From: an uncultured bacterium
GTDB lineage: Bacteria; Planctomycetota; UBA8108
Assembly: GCA_913050545.1 (NCBI GenBank)
Contig: CAJWZY010000174.1
Location: forward strand, 1-5,418
Reading direction: 5' to 3'
Length of the DNA: 5,418 nt
The position numbers and the translations under genes were made by a program. The notes beneath the pieces were generated by a model. It saw only the letters and a list, made by a program, of their open reading frames with translations. It was not told the origin of the DNA and made no database searches. Every line of letters starts with the position of its first letter. The stretch's first letter is position 1. Positions 1 through 4,216 of this stretch are shown here, one piece after another.

Positions 1-52
1 TCTCATCCAGCTGAGCAGCCTTTACCCTCCCCGCCATTCGGTTATTATTCAT
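1..52 (-). CDS. Possible divergent gene, 5' end only (truncated by window edge)
   Basis: Reading the minus strand from an ATG at 52, an open frame runs to the left edge and gives MNNNRMAGRVKAAQLDE, with acceptable codon use for this DNA. The frame has a stop (TGA) upstream in the intergenic region, so the start must lie near here. An AAGG lies only two bases before the ATG, which is too close for a good ribosome binding site, so the start is weakly supported. The 17 residues are not enough to recognise a family. A divergently transcribed regulator would fit the position beside the dyads, but that is only positional inference. Plus-strand frames here are also open to stops at 58-60 or 62-64, so the tail of an upstream plus-strand gene is an equal alternative. 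Confidence 0.2.
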   Translation of the reverse strand, partial: MNNNRMAGRVKAAQLDE

Positions 53-65
53 TTCCTTAAATGAA
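48..65. repeat. Inverted repeat, 7-base arms, 4-base spacer
   Basis: TTCATTT at 48-54 and AAATGAA at 59-65 are exact reverse complements around CCTT. The arms are AT-rich and no T-run follows, so a Rho-independent terminator is unlikely. A protein-binding site is more plausible, because the dyad lies 1 base from a second dyad and overlaps the possible divergent start codon at 52. The half-site ATTCATTT (47-54) recurs exactly at 101-108. Confidence 0.4.
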
Positions 66-66
66 C

Positions 67-83
67 TCAAGTTGCAAACTTGA
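67..83. promoter_or_regulatory. Candidate operator: 17-base dyad overlapping the -35 element
   Basis: TCAAGT (67-72) and ACTTGA (78-83) are perfect inverted arms around TGCAA. The right arm overlaps the first four bases of the TTGACA hexamer at 80-85, so a bound repressor would occlude RNA polymerase. The outer T-N15-A spacing and symmetric arms suit a dimeric helix-turn-helix regulator, but no regulator gene is identifiable in the window. The dyad is seen directly; its operator function is inferred. Confidence 0.35.
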
Positions 84-110
84 CAGGTCCGTCACAATCC
101 ATTCATTTAT
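80..110 (+). promoter_or_regulatory. Candidate sigma70-type promoter for the molybdenum hydroxylase operon
   Basis: TTGACA at 80-85 is a perfect -35 consensus. The -10 is weak: the best hexamer is ATTTAT at 105-110 (3 of 6 matches) with a 19-base spacer, and alternatives at 103-109 match less well. Initiation would fall near 117-120, leaving a leader of about 45 bases before the TTG start at 167. A weak -10 with a good -35 could indicate an activator-dependent promoter or a chance match. Confidence 0.35.
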
Positions 111-153
111 CCTCCGGAAACTTCCCCAAATGGAAGACCGAGTGAAACATACC

Positions 154-159
154 AGGGAG
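154..159 (+). promoter_or_regulatory. Ribosome binding site that selects the TTG start at 167
   Basis: AGGGAG (containing GGAG at 156-159) lies 7 bases before TTG at 167, a normal spacing, but only one base before the in-frame TTG at 161. No ATG or GTG is available in frame between the stop at 143-145 and the conserved N-terminal IDFEYQSP segment, so the site decides between the two TTG codons in favour of 167. Confidence 0.6.
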
Positions 160-166
160 CTTGGCC

Positions 167-1081
167 TTGATAGATTTTGAATACCAGTCACCCTCCACCA
201 TCGAGGAAGCCGTCAGCGTTCTTGCTGAACACGGAGACAAGGCGGCGATCCTTGCCGGTGGCACTGATATCATCGTCCAGTTGCGCGAGGGGATGCGTCA
301 AGCGGAAGTCGTTGTCGACGTTAAAAAAATACCCCAGCTGACAAACATCGAATGGAGAGAAGACGGGGGGCTCGAACTGGGCGCCTCCGTGTCCTGCACC
401 CGGATCTACGGGGACCAGGCGATCATCGATGCCTATCCCTCCCTCGCTGACTCAGCCCGGATCATTGGCGGCTGGCAGATCCAGAGCCGGGCAAGCATCG
501 GCGGAAACCTCTGCAACTCATCCCCTGCGGCTGACAGCATCCCCTCCCTCATAGTCGAGGGAGTCACCTGTCGCATAGCCGGGCCGGACGGTGAGCGAAA
601 ACTCCCCGTGGGAGAGTTCTGCACCGCCCCGGGAAAGAACTGCCTTGGCGAGGGCGAATTCCTTGTAGGGCTTTCATTCCCTGCGCCGGCGACCAGGTCA
701 GGCTCCCGGTACATACGGTTCATTCCCCGCAACGAAATGGATATTGCTGTAGCAGGAGCAGGCGCCTGGGTGCAATTGGACGAGGCCGGCGAGACCATCG
801 AATCGGCGAGGATCGCCCTTGCTGCCGTCGCCCCCACTCCTCTCTCCGCAGATGAAGCCAGCGCCTGGTTGGCTGGCAAGCCCGCCACGGACGAAACCTT
901 CGCCGCTGCCGGAGACCTCGCAAGCAAGATCGCATCGCCGATCAGTGACCTCCGTGGTCCTGCGGAATACCGGGTTCATTTGACAGGAGTTATTGTCAAA
1001 AGAGCCCTCAACGGCGCGACTGGACGAGCCCGTGGAGGAGATCGGAACCCCGTGATCCCCAATGGACTGAAGAAGTGCTGA
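167..1081 (+). CDS. FAD-binding (medium) subunit of a molybdenum hydroxylase, CoxM-like
   Basis: This 304-residue protein is the flavin subunit of a xanthine dehydrogenase/CO dehydrogenase-family enzyme. It takes electrons from the [2Fe-2S] subunit onto FAD and passes them to an acceptor. The N-terminal half is a FAD_binding_5 domain: an opening FEYQSPSTIEEAVSVL, the pyrophosphate loop AGGTD (residues 30-34), and the second FAD motif SIGGN (110-114) followed by NSSPAAD (117-123). The C-terminal part (from about 175) matches CO_deh_flav_C, with RNEMDIAVAG at about 188-197. Length is normal for CoxM-type subunits. There is no 40-residue [4Fe-4S] insertion as in 4-hydroxybenzoyl-CoA reductase beta, although cysteines occur at 116, 135, 152 and 159. 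The start is TTG at 167, chosen by its ribosome binding site; TTG at 161 would add two residues. About 20 basic, poorly conserved-looking residues extend the C-terminus. The next gene starts 36 bases later. Family assignment is secure; the substrate is unknown. Confidence 0.93.
   Translation: MIDFEYQSPSTIEEAVSVLAEHGDKAAILAGGTDIIVQLREGMRQAEVVVDVKKIPQLTNIEWREDGGLELGASVSCTRIYGDQAIIDAYPSLADSARIIGGWQIQSRASIGGNLCNSSPAADSIPSLIVEGVTCRIAGPDGERKLPVGEFCTAPGKNCLGEGEFLVGLSFPAPATRSGSRYIRFIPRNEMDIAVAGAGAWVQLDEAGETIESARIALAAVAPTPLSADEASAWLAGKPATDETFAAAGDLASKIASPISDLRGPAEYRVHLTGVIVKRALNGATGRARGGDRNPVIPNGLKKC
979..1000. repeat. Inverted repeat inside the 3' end of the FAD-subunit gene
   Basis: TTTGACA (979-985) and TGTCAAA (994-1000) are perfect 7-base arms around an 8-base spacer, inside the codons for HLTGVIVK. 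The left arm contains a TTGACA hexamer and shares the 8-mer TTGACAGG with the candidate promoter at 80-87, but no -10-like element follows at the right distance. It may be chance within conserved coding sequence. Confidence 0.25.
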
Positions 1082-1117
1082 GACAGCGGCCACCTAAAGA
1101 GCTGGAGCAATTATTTA

Positions 1118-1600
1118 ATGGGTAAAAAAATACACGTCAGTACGACAATCAATGGAGAGGCCGTTGAGTTTCTCTGTGAAGCCCGCCAGAGCCTCCTTGA
1201 GGTACTCCGGGACACGCTCGCCCTCACCGGCGCCAAGGAGGGCTGCAATAACGGAAACTGCGGCGCCTGCACGATCCTCTTTAACGGGGCTCCCGTCGAC
1301 TCCTGCCTTGTGCTTGCGGTCGAATCCGAGGGTGCTGAGATTGAGACCGTTGAGTCCATCGCAACCGAGGGCCATCTCCATCCTCTGCAGGAATGCTTCC
1401 TGGAAGGTGCCGCCCTTCAATGCGGAATCTGCACTCCAGGATTCCTGGTGTCCGCCAAGGCCCTGCTGGCAGAAAACCCCGATCCCACCGAAGAGGAAAT
1501 TCGCTTTGAGCTATCCGGCAACCTCTGCCGATGCACGGGATACGACAAAATCATCCGGGCGGTCCAGGCCGCATCCGGCCGAATGAAAGAGGTGAACTGA
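1118..1600 (+). CDS. [2Fe-2S] (small) subunit of a molybdenum hydroxylase, CoxS-like
   Basis: This 160-residue protein has the full length and layout of the iron-sulfur subunit. Residues 1-80 form a plant-ferredoxin-type fold with Cys43, Cys48, Cys51 and Cys63 (C-x4-C-x2-C-x11-C) binding one [2Fe-2S] cluster. Residues 85-160 form the helical [2Fe-2S]_2 domain with QCGICTPG (Cys102, Cys105) and LCRCTGY (Cys137, Cys139) binding the second cluster; Gln101 is the residue that contacts the pterin in relatives. All eight ligands are present, so the chain that carries electrons from the Mo centre to FAD looks intact. No Tat or Sec signal is present, which implies a cytoplasmic enzyme. GGAG at 1104-1107 lies 10 bases before the ATG. 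The stop codon overlaps the start of the large-subunit gene by one base (TGATG), which indicates translational coupling. Confidence 0.96.
   Translation: MGKKIHVSTTINGEAVEFLCEARQSLLEVLRDTLALTGAKEGCNNGNCGACTILFNGAPVDSCLVLAVESEGAEIETVESIATEGHLHPLQECFLEGAALQCGICTPGFLVSAKALLAENPDPTEEEIRFELSGNLCRCTGYDKIIRAVQAASGRMKEVN
1588..1595 (+). promoter_or_regulatory. Ribosome binding site that fixes the large-subunit start at 1600
   Basis: AGAGGTGA is strongly complementary to the 3' end of 16S rRNA, and its GAGG core lies 7 bases before ATG 1600. It lies inside the last codons of the small-subunit gene. It supports ATG 1600 over the in-frame ATG at 1531, which would overlap the small subunit by 70 bases and add residues foreign to the family. 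Confidence 0.75.
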
Positions 1601-3909
1601 TGGCGGATACATATAAAAACTCGCAGGTGATCAAGGATCCCGACGACAACTACAAGACCATTGGAACCAGGCCGATACGCCACGACGGCGTTGACAAGGT
1701 GACCGGGCGAGCCATCTATGGCAACGACGTGAAACTGCAGGGACTGATCGAGGGAGCCATTCTCAGGAGCCCTGTTGCCCATGCACGAATCCTCTCCATC
1801 GACACCAGTGTCGCAGAAGCCCTGCCCGGGGTTTTTGCGGTAGCGACCTCGGCCGATCTCCCCGAGGCAGGAGACAAAATTGCGGACCTTGGCGAGGGCC
1901 CTGTAAACCTCGCCCACCTCTCGGCCAACTGCCTTGCACGCGACAAGGTCTTTTACAAGGGCCAGGCGGTGGCAGCGGTAGCCGCCTCCAACGTCCATGT
2001 AGCCCGGGAGGCGCTGGAGCTGATCGAGGTTGAATATGAGCCCCTCCCGGTCCTCACCTGGGTGCTGGATGCCATGAAGGAAGACGCGCCGATCCTGCAC
2101 GAAGAACTTCGAACCAACCAGATGGGCAAGAAGGGCGAATCCCCCACCAACATCTGCGATCACCTTCATTTCGAACAAGGCGACCCGGACGAAGCCTTTG
2201 AAAAGGCCCACCTCGTAGTTGAGAAGGAATTCAAAACCCAGACGGTCCACCAGGGCTACATAGAACCCCACGTCGCCACGGCGCATTGGAACCAGGACGG
2301 ACACCTGACAATCTGGGCCTCGACCCAGGGCTCCTTCAGCGCCAGGGACCAGACCGCCGAGACCCTGGCACTCCCGACGTCCAAGGTGAAGGTCATCCCC
2401 TGCGAAATCGGCGGCGGCTTCGGAGGGAAAATCCCGATTTACCTCGAACCCGTCGCTGCAGTGCTCAGCAAAAAGAGTGGCCGGCCTGTCAAAATCCAGA
2501 TGACAAGGGACGGTGTTTTTGAAGGAACCGGGCCAACCCCTGCTTCCTTCATGAGAGTGAAGGTCGGCGTCGACGAGTCAGGAAAGATCACGGCAGCAGA
2601 GGCCTGGCTTGCCTACGAATCAGGCGGCTTCCCCGGCGGGGTAATCGGCCCCGGCTGCATGTGCGTTTTCAGCTGCTATGACATTGAAAACGCGAGGGTT
2701 GACGGCTTCGACGTCTGCGTGAACAAGCCCTGGACCAAGGCCTACCGGGCACCCGGTTCCACCCACGTCGCCTTTGCAATCGAATCGGTAGTAGACGAGA
2801 TCGCCTCCAGGCTGGAAATGGACCCGATCGAGCTTCGCCTGCTCAACGCGGCAAAGGAAGGCACCAAGCGTGTCGATGGCCCGGTCTATCCCCGCATTGG
2901 CCTGGTAGAGACCCTCGAGGCCGCCAAAAATCATGACCACTACAACGCGCCCCTCGAAGGCCCCTGGCGGGGTCGCGGAATGGCCTCCGGGTTCTGGTTC
3001 AATATCGGCCTCAAATCTGCCGTCACCGCGCACGTCAACAACGATGGAACGGTAACCCTCCTTGAGGGCTCGACCGATATCGGCGGGACCAGGACCTCTA
3101 TTGCGATGCAGCTGGCAGAGACGCTCGGAATTGCAGCCGAGGACATCAACCCCAAGGTTGCCGACACCGACAGCGTAGGCTATACCGACATTACCGGGGG
3201 CAGCAGGGTCACCTTCGCGACCGGACTTGCGGCAATCGAAGCCGGCAAGGACATCATCTCCCAGATGAAGGAAAGAGCGGCCAGGCTGTGGGAATGCGAG
3301 CCTGCGGATGTCGAGTTTGCCGAGGCTCTTTTCAGCCGGGGAGATGACTCGATCAGCTTCAGCGACCTTTGCGCAAAACTCAGTAATACCGGTGGCCTGA
3401 TTACTGCAAGAGCATCTGTTGACCCGCAGGGTTTCACCAATGGATTCGCGGTACACATCTGCGATGTCGAGGTAGACCCGGAAACCGGCAAGGTTGACAT
3501 CCTCAGGTACACTGCCCTCCAGGATGCAGGAAAAGCCATCCATCCAAGCTACGTCGAAGGCCAGCTCCAGGGCGGCTCAGTCCAGGGAATCGGCTGGGCG
3601 TTGAACGAAGAATACCTTTTCGATGACGAAGGGAAAATGCTCAACCCCACCATGCTGGACTACCGGATGCCAACTGCTCTCGATGTGCCGATGATCGACA
3701 CAGTCATCATCGAGGTCCCCAACCCCTCCCACCCCTTTGGTGTCAGGGGAGTCGGAGAGCCGCCCATAATTCCACCGCCGCCAGCGATCGCCAACGCAAT
3801 CAAGAACGCGACCGGGTTGCGCATGACAGAACTGCCCATGTCACCGCCCAGGATTTTTGCAGCCCTCAGGAATATGGAAAACGGCTCCAGCGGAGAGCAG
3901 GAACTTTAA
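1600..3909 (+). CDS. Molybdopterin-binding catalytic (large) subunit of a molybdenum hydroxylase, xanthine dehydrogenase family
   Basis: This 769-residue catalytic subunit holds the Mo-pterin cofactor. Residues about 20-145 form the a/b-hammerhead Ald_Xan_dh_C domain (IGTRPIRHDGVDKVTG onward), followed by the two MoCo-binding domains (about 170-410 and 430-700). Visible cofactor-site residues are Gln243 in STQGSF, the glycine loop GGGFGGK (271-277), the substrate loop AYRAPGS (381-387), GGSR (533-536) and the catalytic base Glu720 in GVRGVGEPP. Form I CO dehydrogenase has AYRCSFR with an essential Cys at the position of Ala384, and form II-type proteins have AYRGAGR, so this is neither. Hydroxylation of an aromatic, N-heterocyclic or aldehyde substrate, or a CoA-thioester reductase, are all open. 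Length and ending (TELPMSPPRIFAAL) are normal for this bacterial subfamily. No signal peptide is seen. The start overlaps the small-subunit stop, and its own TAA overlaps the next ATG. Family assignment is certain; the substrate is unassigned. Confidence 0.95.
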   Translation: MADTYKNSQVIKDPDDNYKTIGTRPIRHDGVDKVTGRAIYGNDVKLQGLIEGAILRSPVAHARILSIDTSVAEALPGVFAVATSADLPEAGDKIADLGEGPVNLAHLSANCLARDKVFYKGQAVAAVAASNVHVAREALELIEVEYEPLPVLTWVLDAMKEDAPILHEELRTNQMGKKGESPTNICDHLHFEQGDPDEAFEKAHLVVEKEFKTQTVHQGYIEPHVATAHWNQDGHLTIWASTQGSFSARDQTAETLALPTSKVKVIPCEIGGGFGGKIPIYLEPVAAVLSKKSGRPVKIQMTRDGVFEGTGPTPASFMRVKVGVDESGKITAAEAWLAYESGGFPGGVIGPGCMCVFSCYDIENARVDGFDVCVNKPWTKAYRAPGSTHVAFAIESVVDEIASRLEMDPIELRLLNAAKEGTKRVDGPVYPRIGLVETLEAAKNHDHYNAPLEGPWRGRGMASGFWFNIGLKSAVTAHVNNDGTVTLLEGSTDIGGTRTSIAMQLAETLGIAAEDINPKVADTDSVGYTDITGGSRVTFATGLAAIEAGKDIISQMKERAARLWECEPADVEFAEALFSRGDDSISFSDLCAKLSNTGGLITARASVDPQGFTNGFAVHICDVEVDPETGKVDILRYTALQDAGKAIHPSYVEGQLQGGSVQGIGWALNEEYLFDDEGKMLNPTMLDYRMPTALDVPMIDTVIIEVPNPSHPFGVRGVGEPPIIPPPPAIANAIKNATGLRMTELPMSPPRIFAALRNMENGSSGEQEL

Positions 3910-4178
3910 TGGCGACCGTCCATATACCGCCGCAAATGCAGGAATTAACCGGCGGGCGGGCAGAAGTCGAAGCTGAGGGGGTGAGCCTGCGCCAGGTGGT
4001 CAGCCATCTCGAAACAAGCTACCCGGGCTTCAAGGAACGTCTTCTCAAGGATGACATGGTAGCCCCCGGCCTTGCTGTCTCCATCGATAACGTAGTTACC
4101 TCCCGGGGGCTTTTCGCCGAGGTTGACCCGGCCAGCGTCATTCATATTATTCCGGCAATCTCGGGCGGCCTCCTTTAA
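3909..4178 (+). CDS. MoaD/ThiS-family sulfur-carrier protein with GG-LL C-terminus
   Basis: This 89-residue protein has the beta-grasp (ubiquitin-like) fold signature of MoaD, ThiS and CysO. The opening VHIPPQMQELTGGRAEVEAEG, the helix VSLRQVVSHLETSYPGFKERLL, the strand LAVSIDNVV and the ending VIHIIPAISGG line up with CysO/MoaD-type carriers. Such proteins are adenylated and thiocarboxylated on a C-terminal Gly-Gly and donate sulfur, for example to molybdopterin. Here Gly86-Gly87 is followed by Leu88-Leu89, so the protein would need trimming before activation, or the tail may not work as a standard carrier. AGGAA at 3899-3903 precedes the ATG, and the start overlaps the large-subunit stop (TAATG), so it is translationally coupled to the hydroxylase. 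A role in making or sulfurating the enzyme's cofactor is inferred from context. No MoaE, MoeB or JAMM-peptidase partner lies in the window. Confidence 0.88.
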   Translation: MATVHIPPQMQELTGGRAEVEAEGVSLRQVVSHLETSYPGFKERLLKDDMVAPGLAVSIDNVVTSRGLFAEVDPASVIHIIPAISGGLL

Positions 4179-4216
4179 GCTTTCAGGCAGCCCCCATACC
4201 TGTCCCGGAGCAACCC

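Noticed and set aside
1531..1599. An earlier in-frame ATG at 1531 for the large subunit
   Set aside because: It lies within the small-subunit gene in another frame, adds a sequence unlike the family, and lacks a good ribosome binding site, while ATG 1600 has AGAGGTGA and a one-base stop/start overlap.
1417..2304. Long minus-strand open frame opposite the small/large subunit junction (295 codons)
   Set aside because: It spans two well-supported plus-strand genes and their overlap, and its translation has no family features.
2620..3543. Long minus-strand open frame opposite the large subunit (307 codons)
   Set aside because: It is a shadow of high-GC coding sequence: the plus strand encodes a complete, motif-rich family protein here and the antisense product shows no recognisable domain.
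167..3909. Aerobic CO dehydrogenase (coxMSL) based on gene order
   Set aside because: The catalytic loop lacks the CoxL cysteine (AYRAPGS instead of AYRCSFR), so only the superfamily can be assigned.
4179..4216. Rho-independent terminator between the MoaD-like gene and the protease
   Set aside because: Only a short 3-base pairing around AAGCTT is possible and no T-run follows.
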